A DNA stretch of 64,000 bases from assembly GCF_030053155.1 (NCBI RefSeq), contig NZ_CP125640.1, forward strand, positions 2,989,501 through 3,053,500, read 5' to 3'. Every line of letters begins with the position of its first letter. The first letter of the stretch is position 1. This DNA is from Rhizobium sp. BT03 (GTDB lineage: Bacteria; Pseudomonadota; Alphaproteobacteria; Rhizobiales; Rhizobiaceae). The notes below the pieces were generated by a model. It had not been told where the DNA came from. It worked only from the letters and a program-made list of their open reading frames with translations, and did not search any database. Shown here piece by piece: positions 19,099 to 29,500 of the stretch. Made by a program: the position numbers and the translations under genes.

Positions 19099-20757
19099 AT
19101 GACTTCGGCGGAAACACGTACGGACGGAGCGGTGGCGGGCTCGGGCCTGCTCGATCGTGAAAGGATCGTCGCAAGACCCGGTTTCAACAGGTGGCTGGTA
19201 CCACCGGCCGCGCTCGCCATCCATCTCTGCATCGGCATGGCTTATGGTTTCAGCGTCTTTTGGCTGCCGCTGTCCAAGTCGCTCGGGATCACCGGCCCGA
19301 CCGCTTGCCCCGATCTGACGCTCGCCTCGGCGCTGTTTACCACCACATGCGACTGGCGCGTTGCCGACCTCGGCTGGATCTATACGCTGTTCTTCGTCCT
19401 GCTTGGGTCGTCCGCCGCCATCTGGGGCGGCTGGCTCGAGCGGGCCGGCCCACGCAAGGCGGGCGTCGTTTCCGCCTGCTGCTGGTGCGGCGGCATCATG
19501 CTTGCCGCCATTGGTGTTATCACCCATCAGCTCTGGCTGATGTGGCTCGGCGCCGGCGTGATCGGCGGCATCGGTCTCGGACTCGGTTACATCTCACCGG
19601 TCTCGACGCTGATCAAATGGTTTCCCGACCGGCGCGGCATGGCGACCGGCATGGCGATCATGGGCTTCGGCGGCGGCGCGATGATCGGCGCTCCGCTTGC
19701 CAACCTGCTGATGAATGCCTTCAAGACCGAGACGTCGATCGGCGTCTGGCAGACCTTCATCGCCATGGCGGCGATCTATTTCGTCTTCATGATGGGCGGC
19801 GCCTTCGGCTATCGCATTCCGCCGGCCGGCTGGCGGCCGGAAGGTTGGACGCCGCCTGCGGCCAAGAGCACGATGATCACCACCAGGCATGTGCACCTGC
19901 GCGATGCCCACAAGACCAAGCAGTTCTGGCTGATCTGGGCGGTGCTTTGCCTCAACGTCTCGGCCGGCATCGGGGTTATCGGCATGGCCTCGCCGATGCT
20001 GCAGGAAATCTTCGCCGGCTCGCTGATCGGCCTGCCGGATGTCGGTTTCGCCCAGCTCGACGCCGGCCAGAAGGCGTCGATCGCGACGATTGCCGCCGGT
20101 TTTGCCGGCCTGCTGTCGCTCTTCAATATCGGCGGGCGGTTCTTCTGGGCGTCACTCTCCGACAAGATCGGCCGCAAGAACACCTATTACTGCTTCTTCA
20201 TCATCGGCATCGCGCTTTATGCGCTGGCGCCCAGCCTTGCCGGCATGGGCAATAAGGCGCTGTTCGTTCTCGCCTTCGGCGTCATTCTGTCGATGTATGG
20301 CGGCGGTTTTTCGACGATCCCAGCCTATCTCGCCGATATTTTCGGGACCCAGTTTGTCGGCGCCATCCACGGACGGCTGCTGACGGCCTGGGCAACGGCT
20401 GGCATCGTCGGTCCCGTCGTCGTCAACTATATCCGCGAGGCGCAGATCGCCGCCGGTGTTGCTCCCGGTCCGAGCCTCTATACCGGCACGATGTACATCC
20501 TCGCCGGCATGCTGGCCCTCGGCCTTGTTGCCAATTCACTGATCAGGCCGCTTTCGGATAAATGGTTCATGTCCGATGGTGAGGTCGCTGCGCTGCAGGC
20601 GAAGTCGGCGGCCGTTAATGCCGGGCCGACGGGTTCCTTCGGCATTGGTACAGGCGGACTGGACGCCAAGGCGGTGCTTGCCTGGGCCGTCGTCGGCATT
20701 CCGCTGCTCTGGGGTGTCTGGGTAACGCTGAAGGCGACCTTCGCGCTGTTCGGGTAA
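19099..20757 (+). CDS. OFA-family (oxalate/formate antiporter-like) MFS transporter
   Basis: Major facilitator of the oxalate:formate antiporter family, 552 residues, with at least 12 membrane helices. Seen: LCIGMAYGFSVFWLPLSKSLG at the first helix, the glycine-rich GVIGGIGLGLGYISPVSTLIKWFPDRRGMATG between helices 4 and 5 (family hallmark), SDKIGRKN loop, and a long C-terminal tail. I chose the ATG at 19099 after AAGGAGGAG. It lies downstream of fds and probably exchanges formate, oxalate or another monocarboxylate that feeds formate dehydrogenase. The inserts after helix 2 (TACPDLTLASALFTTTC) are longer than in OxlT. Confidence 0.88.
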   Translation: MTSAETRTDGAVAGSGLLDRERIVARPGFNRWLVPPAALAIHLCIGMAYGFSVFWLPLSKSLGITGPTACPDLTLASALFTTTCDWRVADLGWIYTLFFVLLGSSAAIWGGWLERAGPRKAGVVSACCWCGGIMLAAIGVITHQLWLMWLGAGVIGGIGLGLGYISPVSTLIKWFPDRRGMATGMAIMGFGGGAMIGAPLANLLMNAFKTETSIGVWQTFIAMAAIYFVFMMGGAFGYRIPPAGWRPEGWTPPAAKSTMITTRHVHLRDAHKTKQFWLIWAVLCLNVSAGIGVIGMASPMLQEIFAGSLIGLPDVGFAQLDAGQKASIATIAAGFAGLLSLFNIGGRFFWASLSDKIGRKNTYYCFFIIGIALYALAPSLAGMGNKALFVLAFGVILSMYGGGFSTIPAYLADIFGTQFVGAIHGRLLTAWATAGIVGPVVVNYIREAQIAAGVAPGPSLYTGTMYILAGMLALGLVANSLIRPLSDKWFMSDGEVAALQAKSAAVNAGPTGSFGIGTGGLDAKAVLAWAVVGIPLLWGVWVTLKATFALFG

Positions 20758-20764
20758 GATAACA

Positions 20765-20797
20765 AAGCGCGCCGCATGGGCCTCATGCGGCGCGCTT
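20765..20797. terminator. Bidirectional terminator between OFA carrier and chemoreceptor genes
   Basis: A 14-bp perfect stem AAGCGCGCCGCATG with its complement and a 5-base loop, between convergent genes. Short T-rich flanks are present on both strands. Confidence 0.75.
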
Positions 20798-20842
20798 CTT
20801 CCTCGCTCTACGCAGAAACAATCGCGAGCTATGGGGCGTGGC

Positions 20843-22621
20843 TCAGAACTCTTCCCAGCTCTGCGCCGTTGCAGCGGCAGCGCCGTGCGCTTTGGCGAGA
20901 CGGGAAACGAGATGCAGCGCCGGCGAGCCTGTCTGTCGTGCTTCCAGCCTGCCGGCGGTCTGAGGCCCGGCCTGGGTCCGGGTCTGACCGGGCAGGCGGA
21001 ATCGTGCCAGCAGGACCCGCAGCGTTTCGGCTTCCTTTGCCAGGCTGTGGCTGGCGGCGGTGCTCTCCTCGACCATGGCGGCATTCTGCTGGGTTGCCTG
21101 GTCGAGCGAATTGACCGCCTGGTTGATTTCCTTGAGCCCGGTTGCCTGTTCCCGTGAGACTTCGACGATGGCAACGACGTTGCCGTTGATATCGCCGACC
21201 TGGGTGACGATCTCCTCGAGCGCCTTACCGGTCTGGCCGACGAGGCCGACACCGTTCTTGACGAGGTCGCTCGACGTATTGATCAGCGCCTTGATCTCCT
21301 TGGCCGCCTTGGCGGAGCGCTGGGCGAGTTCGCGGACTTCCTGGGCTACCACCGCAAAGCCCTTGCCGGCTTCGCCGGCGCGGGCGGCTTCGACGCCGGC
21401 ATTCAGCGCCAGGAGATTGGTCTGGAAAGCGATATCGTCGATGACACCGATGATATTGGTGATTTCGCGCGAGGACTGCTCGATCTGGTCCATGGCGGCG
21501 ACGGCGTTGCGAACCACCACGCCCGACTGCTCTGCGCCCTGCTTGGTCACGGCGACAAGGCGTCCCGCCTCATCGGCGCGGCTACTGGAATCGTTGACGG
21601 TGGTAGTGATTTCCTCCAGCGCGGCTGCGGTCTCCTCGATCGATGCGGCTTGCTGTTCCGTCCGCTTGGAAAAGGAATCCGCCGATGTGCCGATCTGGCT
21701 CGAACCGGCGGCGATCGCAATGGCATTCTCGCCGATCGTCTTCATCGTATCGGCAAGACCTTTGACCGCGGTGTTGAAATCGTGGCGCAACTGCTCCATC
21801 GAGGGGACGAAGGGCGTGTCCACCGTCCTCGTCAGATCACCTTCGGAAAGCTGGCGCAGCGCGCCGCCGAGCTGGGAAATCGCGCTCATCCGCTGGGTGA
21901 CGTCGGTTGCGAACTTCACGACTTTGTAGACTTTGCCGTCGGCATCGACGATCGGATTATAAGCCGCCTGGATCCAGATTTCGCGGCCACCTTTGCCGAA
22001 GCGGACGAATTCGTTGGCAATGAATTCGCCATTGCCAAGACGCTGCCAGAAGCTGCTGTATTCCTCGGTGCGGGTGTGGGCCGGGTCGCAGAACATGCTG
22101 TGATGTTTGCCGGCGATTTCGGCCAGCGAATATCCCATGGCCTGGCAGAAATTCTCGTTCGCGGTCAGGATCTCGCCCTTTGGGGTAAATTCGATCACCG
22201 CCTGCGAGCGCGAGATCGCCTCAAGCTTACCGGAATCCTCGACCGCCTGCTTCTTCGCGGCTGTGATGTCGGCGGCGAATTTCACCACCTTGAACGGCTT
22301 TCCGCCTTTGGAAACGGGATTATAGGACGCCTGGATCCATATTTCCCTGTTGCCTTTGGCGAAGCGCTTATAGGCGCCGGCGTCATATTCGCCGTGTCCG
22401 AGCCGCGCCCAGAAGGCGCGATATTCGGGCGTCGCCGCATAGGCCGGCTCGCAGAACATGCTGTGGTGCTTGCCGACGATCTCGTTGAGGCGATAACCAA
22501 GCGCCTTGCAGAAATTCTCGTTCGCCGTGAGAATATTGCCGTTGAGATCGAATTCGATGATCGCCTGCGACTTGGAGATGGCGTCAAGAATGTAATTCGA
22601 ATCGGAGGCTAGACCAAACAT
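20843..22621 (-). CDS. Soluble methyl-accepting chemotaxis protein with two PAS domains
   Basis: Cytoplasmic chemoreceptor, 592 residues. Two tandem PAS domains with closely similar sequence (about residues 10-115 and 130-240; repeated ILTANENFC, KHHSMFC, REIWIQA) suggest recent duplication. A HAMP-like linker (about 245-300) and the methyl-accepting signalling coiled coil with AFQTNLLALNAGVEAARAGEAG follow. There are no membrane helices, so it senses an internal cue, probably through a PAS cofactor (heme or FAD). The C terminus WEEF is a CheR-docking-like pentapeptide. The ATG at 22621 has AAAGGGAC upstream. cheW lies just upstream on the same strand. Confidence 0.93.
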   Translation of the reverse strand: MFGLASDSNYILDAISKSQAIIEFDLNGNILTANENFCKALGYRLNEIVGKHHSMFCEPAYAATPEYRAFWARLGHGEYDAGAYKRFAKGNREIWIQASYNPVSKGGKPFKVVKFAADITAAKKQAVEDSGKLEAISRSQAVIEFTPKGEILTANENFCQAMGYSLAEIAGKHHSMFCDPAHTRTEEYSSFWQRLGNGEFIANEFVRFGKGGREIWIQAAYNPIVDADGKVYKVVKFATDVTQRMSAISQLGGALRQLSEGDLTRTVDTPFVPSMEQLRHDFNTAVKGLADTMKTIGENAIAIAAGSSQIGTSADSFSKRTEQQAASIEETAAALEEITTTVNDSSSRADEAGRLVAVTKQGAEQSGVVVRNAVAAMDQIEQSSREITNIIGVIDDIAFQTNLLALNAGVEAARAGEAGKGFAVVAQEVRELAQRSAKAAKEIKALINTSSDLVKNGVGLVGQTGKALEEIVTQVGDINGNVVAIVEVSREQATGLKEINQAVNSLDQATQQNAAMVEESTAASHSLAKEAETLRVLLARFRLPGQTRTQAGPQTAGRLEARQTGSPALHLVSRLAKAHGAAAATAQSWEEF

Positions 22622-22857
22622 TCTTGTCCCTTTGAGATGCACAGCTTGCGCTGTTTCGGCTGGAGAAGCGAAGGGGCTGGCGAGGTATGCCGGTGCAGGG
22701 GACAACCGGTCTCCGGTTATCACTCCTCTGTACCGGAGACTTATCATCCGTATGCTTCTCGACCATACTGAGGGAGCGTGGTTAATTTAGCGTATAAAAG
22801 CTATTGCTAATAATATGATGTGATGCGGATGAACGCGGCGATTTACCTGAGACGCGC

Positions 22858-22882
22858 AAAAAAACCGCCCGGGACGGACGGT
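22858..22882 (-). terminator. Rho-independent terminator of cheW
   Basis: On the minus strand an 8-bp stem (ACCGTCCG / CGGGCGGT, one G-U pair) is followed by seven T, 29 bases after the cheW stop. Confidence 0.8.
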
Positions 22883-22910
22883 CTAACTCTTCAAATTGTC
22901 TTGATGGCGA

Positions 22911-23387
22911 TCAGGCCGCCAGTTCATCTGTCTCGTTTTCCTTGAACATCTTGGCGAGGTTCAGGAAGCAGATCATGCCATTTTCCGAAGCGATGATGCC
23001 TTCGCAATAGGCGCGGTCGAAGGAGGCTGTCACTTCGGGCACCGGCTGGACCTGGCTGGAGGAGATGGTGAGAATATCCGAGACGCGGTCGACGAGCATG
23101 CCGATGACCATGCTGTGAACTTCGGCGACGACAATGGCGCTGCGTTCGTTGGCGACGGTGCTCTTCATGCCGAGCTTATAGGCAAGATCGATGATCGGGA
23201 TCACCGAGCCGCGCAGGTTCATGACGCCGATGACATCGGCCGGCGCATGCGGGATCGGCGTCGACGGCGCCCAGCCGCGAATTTCGCGGATGGTCGTGGT
23301 CTTGACGCAGAATTCCTGATCATGCAGGCGGAAGGCAATGATCTCGAGCGTATCGCCGCTGAAGCTAGTGGAATTGATCGTGGTCAT
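22911..23387 (-). CDS. cheW: Chemotaxis coupling protein CheW
   Basis: Links chemoreceptors to the CheA kinase; 158 residues, the usual length. Seen: EIIAFRLHDQEFCVKTTTIREIRGW, the receptor-contact region NLRGSVIPIIDLAYKLG, and VDRVSDILTISSSQVQPVPEV. I chose the ATG at 23387 over an upstream start because the N terminus there matches the family. There is no cheA nearby, so it feeds a chemotaxis complex encoded elsewhere. Its terminator separates it from the chemoreceptor gene. Confidence 0.93.
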   Translation of the reverse strand: MTTINSTSFSGDTLEIIAFRLHDQEFCVKTTTIREIRGWAPSTPIPHAPADVIGVMNLRGSVIPIIDLAYKLGMKSTVANERSAIVVAEVHSMVIGMLVDRVSDILTISSSQVQPVPEVTASFDRAYCEGIIASENGMICFLNLAKMFKENETDELAA

Positions 23388-23583
23388 AGAATTCTTCCCA
23401 ACTGTCGTAAGCCAGGGCAGAAGCGGGCGCGCCACCATTGGCGCGGACGAGCTTTGCCTTCACACCACGCGATGGCTTTGCGCTCGGCCCAGCATCGTTA
23501 CGGTTACGACGACATTAGCGAAAGAGTGTTGCCCAAATCTAAATCGGGAGCGGGATTGCGAAGGTTTTCAGCCCCTATTTACG

Positions 23584-24783
23584 TCAGCCTATGGTCTTTT
23601 CGATCTGCGAGACCGCCCAATCCACCTGTTCCCTGGTGATGACCAGTGGTGGGGCGAGGCGAATCGTATGGTCGTGCGTATCCTTGGCGAGCAGGCCGCG
23701 TTCCTTCAGCGCATGGCAATATTGCCGCGCGCCGCCGGCTTCGGGCTCCAGCTCGATCGCCATCATCAGGCCGCGGCCGCGCACGTCCCTGACGATGTTC
23801 GAGCGGATCGACCTCAGGCCTTCGAGAAAATAGTCGCCCATAGCAGCGGCGTTCTCGATCATGCCCTCTTCCGTCAGCACCTTCAGCGCGGTGCGCGCCA
23901 CCGCGCAGGCAAGCGGGTTGCCGCCGAAGGTAGAGCCGTGCTGGCCGGGCTTCAGTACCCCCAGTACCTCGGAATTCGATAACACGGCGGACACCGGATA
24001 GAAGCCGCCGGACAGCGCCTTGCCGATCAGCGTCACATCGGCCTCGATGCCTTCATGTTCCTCCGCCAGCAGCTTGCCGGTGCGGCCGAGACCGGTCTGG
24101 ATCTCGTCGAGGATGAGGGTGACGTTGTTATCAGTGCAAAGCTCGCGGATGCGGGTAAAATAACCGGCCGGCGGGATGATGACGCCGGCTTCGCCCTGGA
24201 TCGGCTCGATCAGCGCGGCGACCGTATTGCCGTTGATGGCCGCCTCGAACGCTTCAGCATCACCGAAGGGAATGGTTCGAAAGCCCGGCGTGTAGGGGCC
24301 GAAGCCGGTGCGGGCGTCGGGATCGGTGGAGAAACTGATGATGCTCAGCGTCCGGCCATGGAAATTATCGGCGCAGACGATGATCTCCGCTTGGCCTTCC
24401 GGCACGCCCTTGACCTCGTATCCCCATTTGCGCACCGCCTTGATGGCGGTCTCCACGGCTTCGGCGCCTGAGTTCATCGGCAGGATCTTATGCGAGCCGG
24501 TCAGCGCCGCAAGCTCTTCATAGAGATAGGCGAGCTGGTCGTTGCGGAAGGCGCGGGAGGTGAGCGTCAGCCTGCCCGCCTGCTCGACCATGGCGGCAAG
24601 AATCCTCGGATGACAATGGCCCTGGTTGACGGCCGAATAGGCCGAGAGGCAATCGAGATAACGATTGCCGTCGGTATCCCAGACATGAACACCTTCGCCA
24701 CGCGTCAGCACCACGTCGAGCGGCTTGTAGTTGTTGGCGCCGAGCCGCTGTTCGGTGGCGATCAGTTTTTCCGAGGTGGTCAT
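23584..24783 (-). CDS. rocD: Ornithine aminotransferase
   Basis: PLP enzyme of class III, 399 residues. It converts ornithine and 2-oxoglutarate to glutamate-5-semialdehyde and glutamate, the second step of arginine catabolism through arginase. Seen: [23 protein letters not shown], the [11 protein letters not shown] motif with the PLP Asp, and the lysine in [17 protein letters not shown]. The gene lies 29 bases downstream of arginase on the same strand, so the two form an operon. The start follows GGGAAGAACC. Confidence 0.95.
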   Translation of the reverse strand: MTTSEKLIATEQRLGANNYKPLDVVLTRGEGVHVWDTDGNRYLDCLSAYSAVNQGHCHPRILAAMVEQAGRLTLTSRAFRNDQLAYLYEELAALTGSHKILPMNSGAEAVETAIKAVRKWGYEVKGVPEGQAEIIVCADNFHGRTLSIISFSTDPDARTGFGPYTPGFRTIPFGDAEAFEAAINGNTVAALIEPIQGEAGVIIPPAGYFTRIRELCTDNNVTLILDEIQTGLGRTGKLLAEEHEGIEADVTLIGKALSGGFYPVSAVLSNSEVLGVLKPGQHGSTFGGNPLACAVARTALKVLTEEGMIENAAAMGDYFLEGLRSIRSNIVRDVRGRGLMMAIELEPEAGGARQYCHALKERGLLAKDTHDHTIRLAPPLVITREQVDWAVSQIEKTIG

Positions 24784-24812
24784 GGTTCTTCCCTCTTTTG
24801 CAGCGCGTGCCT

Positions 24813-25748
24813 TTATGCGGCGCGGGTTGGGCGATCGAAGATGCGGCGGCCGAAGAGGCTTGCCGTCAACTCCACCAGGACGCGGGCGCTCTTGCCGCGA
24901 TCGTCGAGAAACGGATTGAGTTCGACGAGATCGAGCGACGAAACGAGGCCGCTGTCGGACAGCATTTCCATCACCAGATGCGCCTCGCGGAAGGTTGCGC
25001 CGCCGGGTACCGTGGTGCCGACGCCCGGCGCAATGTCGGGATCGAGGAAATCAAGATCAAGGCTGACATGCAGCAGGCCGTTGGCCTTGGCGACGGCCTC
25101 GAGGATCTCACGCATGATGGCGCCGATGCCCTGCTCGTCGATCGCCCGCATATCGAAGACGTTGACGCCGTGTTCGTGGATTTCCTCGCGCTCACGCGCA
25201 TCGACCGAACGGATGCCGACTTGAAAGACATGTTTCGGGTCGACGAAGGGACGGTCTTTCGGCAGAATCTCGGCAAACTCCGCCTCGCCGCAGAAGAAGG
25301 CGACGGGCATGCCGTGGATATTGCCGGAGGGCGAGGTGGCGGGAGAGTTGAAATCGGCATGGGCATCGAGCCAGAGCACGAAAAGCGGCCGGCCTTTGCC
25401 GGCGGCATATCGCGCCATGCCGGAGACGCTGCCCATGGACAGGCTGTGGTCGCCGCCGAGAATCAGCGGGAAACGGCCGGAAGCGGCGACGTCGTAGACG
25501 CTGCTTTCGAGCGCACGGGTGAAGGCGCCGACGATTCGGAGATTATGAGCCTTCGGATGATTCGGCAGGTCCATCGCCGGCACGATCCTGAGATCGCCGA
25601 GATCGGCGACGTCATGGCCGAGCTCGATCAGCGTCTGGTCGACGCCGGCGATACGCAGCGCCGCGGGTCCCATGGCAGCGCCCCTGCGGCCGGAGCCTTC
25701 TTCCAGCGGTGCGCCGATGAGGGTGACAGATCGCGATTGGGCATTCAT
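24813..25748 (-). CDS. rocF: Arginase
   Basis: Binuclear manganese hydrolase, 311 residues: arginine to ornithine and urea. Seen: metal-ligand motifs [15 protein letters not shown] and [17 protein letters not shown], with [15 protein letters not shown] at the N terminus. First gene of the arginase-OAT operon. Divergent from an Lrp/AsnC regulator with a shared 120-base control region, the arrangement known for catabolic arginine genes in Agrobacterium. Confidence 0.95.
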   Translation of the reverse strand: MNAQSRSVTLIGAPLEEGSGRRGAAMGPAALRIAGVDQTLIELGHDVADLGDLRIVPAMDLPNHPKAHNLRIVGAFTRALESSVYDVAASGRFPLILGGDHSLSMGSVSGMARYAAGKGRPLFVLWLDAHADFNSPATSPSGNIHGMPVAFFCGEAEFAEILPKDRPFVDPKHVFQVGIRSVDAREREEIHEHGVNVFDMRAIDEQGIGAIMREILEAVAKANGLLHVSLDLDFLDPDIAPGVGTTVPGGATFREAHLVMEMLSDSGLVSSLDLVELNPFLDDRGKSARVLVELTASLFGRRIFDRPTRAA

Positions 25749-25833
25749 TCGAGGGCTCCGCGGTTAGGCCTGTTTCGGCCGATAGTGGGATAAAGGGCTG
25801 ACGGCAAAAAGATGGAAAAGTGTCAGAAATGGA

Positions 25834-25855
25834 TTATGATTGCGCAAAATGATAA
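25834..25855. promoter_or_regulatory. Putative Lrp-type operator between arginase and its regulator
   Basis: A 22-base imperfect dyad with outer arms TTATGATT and AAATGATAA around TTGCGCAA. It is AT-rich at the edges as Lrp/AsnC sites are, and lies 16 bases before the regulator's start and 86 bases before rocF. Confidence 0.5.
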
Positions 25856-25870
25856 ACCTAATTTGACAAA

Positions 25871-26308
25871 GTGATCAGCGTGGACGATCTCGATACCGAG
25901 CTTCTGAGTGCCCTTCGCCATAATGCCCGGATTTCCGTCTCCTCGCTCGCGGCGATGACGGGCGCCTCGCGGGCAACGGTTGCCGCGCGGATCGACCGGC
26001 TGGTCGCCGCCGGCACCATCGTCGGCTTCACCATCCGCACCGGTCATGAGACGCGGTCGGCCGGCGTGCGCGCCATCGTCATGATCGAGGTGCTCGGCAA
26101 ACTCGCCGACCGGGTGGCCGACCAGCTGCGCGGCCTGCCGCAGGTGCGCGCCCTTCATAGCACCAACGGCAAATGGGATTTCGTCGCCGAACTCGAGGAT
26201 CGCGATCTTGCGGCCTTCGACGAAACGCTGCGCCGCATCCGGCTGATCAACGGGATCAATTCGACGGAGAGCAATATTCTGCTGAAGACGAGCAAGACGG
26301 GTTTTTAG
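25871..26308 (+). CDS. Lrp/AsnC-family regulator of arginine catabolism
   Basis: Feast/famine regulator, 145 residues, GTG start. Helix-turn-helix LLSALRHNARISVSSLAAMTGASRATVAARIDRLVAAG at the N terminus, then the RAM ligand-binding domain (VRAIVMIEVLGKLADRVADQLRGLPQVRALHSTNGKWDF region). Divergent from rocF. By analogy with ArcR-type activators it probably induces arginase and OAT when arginine or ornithine is present. A second GTG at 25880 is an alternative start. Confidence 0.88.
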   Translation: MISVDDLDTELLSALRHNARISVSSLAAMTGASRATVAARIDRLVAAGTIVGFTIRTGHETRSAGVRAIVMIEVLGKLADRVADQLRGLPQVRALHSTNGKWDFVAELEDRDLAAFDETLRRIRLINGINSTESNILLKTSKTGF

Positions 26309-26335
26309 CAACGCGACACCCGCCTAGGAAATCGG

Positions 26336-26488
26336 CGAAGCCGGCGCCTCATCCGCCTGCCGGCACCTTCGCCCCGCACGCGGGGCGAAGGTGGAATAGC
26401 CGCAACCTCCCGTCTCTTCTCCTACCTTTCGCATGGCACGTCCCCTCGCCCCGTTTACGGGGAGAGGGTTAGGGTGAGGGGCAGCCGC
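26336..26488. repeat. RIME-like mosaic intergenic repeat
   Basis: Two palindromes: CACCTTCGCCCCGCACGCGGGGCGAAGGTG-type (30 nt) and the CTCGCCCCGTTTACGGGGAG hairpin, with CCTCATCCGCCTGCCGGCACC at one end and GGGTTAGGGTGAGGGGC at the other. It is the reverse-oriented relative of the copy at 14.6 kb. It fills the gap between two converging genes (the Lrp regulator and tamB) and may act as their shared terminator. Confidence 0.8.
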
Positions 26489-26503
26489 AGACGATAAGCC
26501 GGC

Positions 26504-29500
26504 TCAATATTCCCGTTCGTAGACAATACCCGCTTCGCCGGCACCATTGCCGCCGGCAGCACCGCGCAGTTTGACGCCGCGGCCGACGTCGAGGTTGATG
26601 ATCGCCTTGGCGCCGGCCGCGCCGCCCTGCTGCAATTCGAAATAGGTGCGGTCGTTGAGATAGCGGCCGACGCTGACGCTGGTCTGGCCCTTGGAATCGG
26701 TGCTGATGTCGAGATCGTCGACGCCGAGCTGATTGCGCAGGCCTTCGAATAGCGAGGTCGAGCGGTTGCCGGCCAGCTGGCTGACGGCGTCGGCCAGCTG
26801 GGCGATTTGCACCGGCGAGAGTTTCGACATCGACTGGCCGAAGATCAGCTGCGCCAGCACCTCGTCCTGCGGCAGCTGCGGCGAGGAGGAAAAGGTGATT
26901 GCCGGGTCAGTGGCAAGGCCCGCGACATCGACGGTCAGCGTCGTCGAGCCGGAGGTCGAGGTCGCTTCCATATCGAGCGCCGGCGTCAGGTCGCCGGCAA
27001 AGGTGATCCGGCTCTTGTCGGTGAAATCCAGGCGGCGGTTGAGAATGGTCAGCCGGCCGCGGCGCATGGTGAAACCGCCGGTGACGATCGGCGCCGCCGC
27101 CGTTCCGCGGATCGTCACCTTGCCGCCAAGCTCGGCATCGATGCCGCGGCCGCGTGCGAAGATATGCGAGGGGGCGTCGATTTCCAGATCGAGGGTGATC
27201 GTGGAGGATTTCTCGGCGGGTTTCTGCTCGCCGTCGTCGCGCAGCTGCGCCAGCACCGCGCGCGGCGCATTCTTATGGCGGATGTCGATTTCCCTGAGCG
27301 AGGTCGGCAATTTTTCCGGGACGGTGATCGAGGTCTTGTCCAGCCGAAGCTTGCCGCTCAGCGTCGAATTCATGATCGGCCCGCGCAGGCCGAGCGTGCC
27401 GTTGACGGTGGAGACGACGAGGGTTCCATCGACATAGACCGCCTTATCCAGCTTGATCGAAAGATCGGCGGGAAAACCGCCGGCCGGCTGTATGCCGATG
27501 GTGCCGCTTGCCGAAATCGTGCCGCCGCCGCCAAGGTTGCCGCTGAGGCGCGAGATCACGGCTTGGCTGCCGTTGAAGCTCACGGTTGCCGCGAGATCGT
27601 TGACGGCGAGATTGCGCCGGACGTCGACGAGCTTTGCGCCTGATGTCGAGACGGTGCCGTTGATAACAGGTGCCGCGGCCGTTCCGCCGATCTGCAGGTT
27701 GACGGTGGCGACGCCGTCGGCGACGAGGCCCTGCTGCGCCAGTGGTGCGCCGAGCACGGCGAAAGGCAGATTGCCGTTGAAGCGCATGTCGAGGGCGCGA
27801 TTGCCTGTGATCACGACGCTGCCGCCGCCCTTCAGCGACATGCCGGCGTCGCCGGCAAGGCTGGTGTCGATCGTCAGCCGGTCGCCGGCAAGTTTGCCTG
27901 ATGCGCCGATGGTGAACGGCGAAAGGCCGGCGCCTTTTGTCTGGCTCGTCGCTGCGTTCTTCCAGTCGACCTTGAAATCGACCGAGGGCGCCGATAGCGC
28001 GCCGGCGGCCTTTGCGGTCGCGGTGACCGCACCTTCGGCGCCTAGACCGGGCACAAAGCCGTTGGCGATGCCGGCCGGGACATTGGTGGCATTCGCCGTG
28101 ACATCGACCGCGCGGATCGAGGTGCCGGCGATCGAAAGATTGCCGGCGGCTTTCAGCGCAATGCCGCCGCTGCCGCTGAGATCGGCATCGAAATCGAGCC
28201 GGTCACCGGCGTATTTTCCCGTCGCCGCCAGTGCCAGGCGGGAGAGGCCGGCAGCCTTGGTGTGGCTGGTTGCGGCATCCTTCCAGTCCAGCTTGAAATC
28301 GACGATCGGTTTTTCAGGCGTTCCCGACGTGACGGCGTTGGCCGAAACTGTGCCTTCGGCACCGAGGCCGGGCACGAAGGCATTGGCGATATTGGCCGGA
28401 AGGGCGGGAATATCGGCATTGATCGAAAGATCGCGGATGGCCGTTCCGGCGATGGTGACGCCGCCGGTCGCCTTGGCCAGCACCCCGTCCTTGCCGGCAA
28501 GGTTGGCATCGAAGTCGACCCTGTCATTGGCGTATTTTCCGGATGCCGTCGCACTCAGGCCGGAAAGGCCGCTGCTTTTGGTCTGAGCGGTTGCGGCGTT
28601 TTTCCAATCGAGCTTGAAATCGACGGCGGGTTTGGGCAGGGCGCCGGAGGCCGATGCCGTTCCCGATACCGTACCCTCGGCGGCAAGACCGGGGACGAAG
28701 CCGTTGGCCAAGGCTGCCGGCAGGTTGGCAAGATCGGCCTTGACGTCAAGGTTGCGGACCGACGTGCCCGATGTGGCGACATTGCCCTTGGCTTTCAGCG
28801 AGAGGCCGTCCTTGCCACCAAGATCGGCATCGAAATCGAGCCGGTTGTCGGCGAAATGACCCGACGCGGCAAGCGCCAGTCCCGAGAGGCGGGTGCTTCT
28901 GGTGTGGCTGGTCGCGGCATCGGTCCAGGCGAGCTTGAAGTCGGCATTCGGTGCGGCGGGGGTGCCGGCGGCCGACAGCGTGCCCGATATCGTGCCGCCG
29001 GCCGCCAGATCCGGGACGAAGGCATTTGCGAGGCTGGCCGGAATCCTGGCGATCTCGGCATCGACCTTGATGTTTTCGACCGTCGTGCCGGCGAGGGCGA
29101 CATTGCCGGTGCTCTTCAGCGAGAGGCCTTCGCCGCCGCTGGCCGCCGCGGTGAACTCGAGCTTGTTGTCGGCAAATTTTCCCGATGCGGCCAGGCCGAG
29201 AGCGGCAAGCCCGGCACGCTTCGTGTGGCTGGTCGCAGCACCTTTCCAAGCAAGGTCGAAATTGGCGGTCGGAGTGGCAAGCGAGCCTGCGGCCGAGACC
29301 GTTCCGGAGATCGCGCCTTCGGCGGCGAGATCGGCGACGAAGCTGTTTGCGATGCCCGCCGGGATATTGCTGAGCGTTGCGTCGACCTTGACGTTGTTGA
29401 CCGTCGTGCCGGTGACGGCGACATTGCCGTTTGCCTTCAGCGAGAGGCGGTCGGCGCCCGATATCGCCGTGTCGAAATCGAGCTTGCTGTCGGCGAATTT

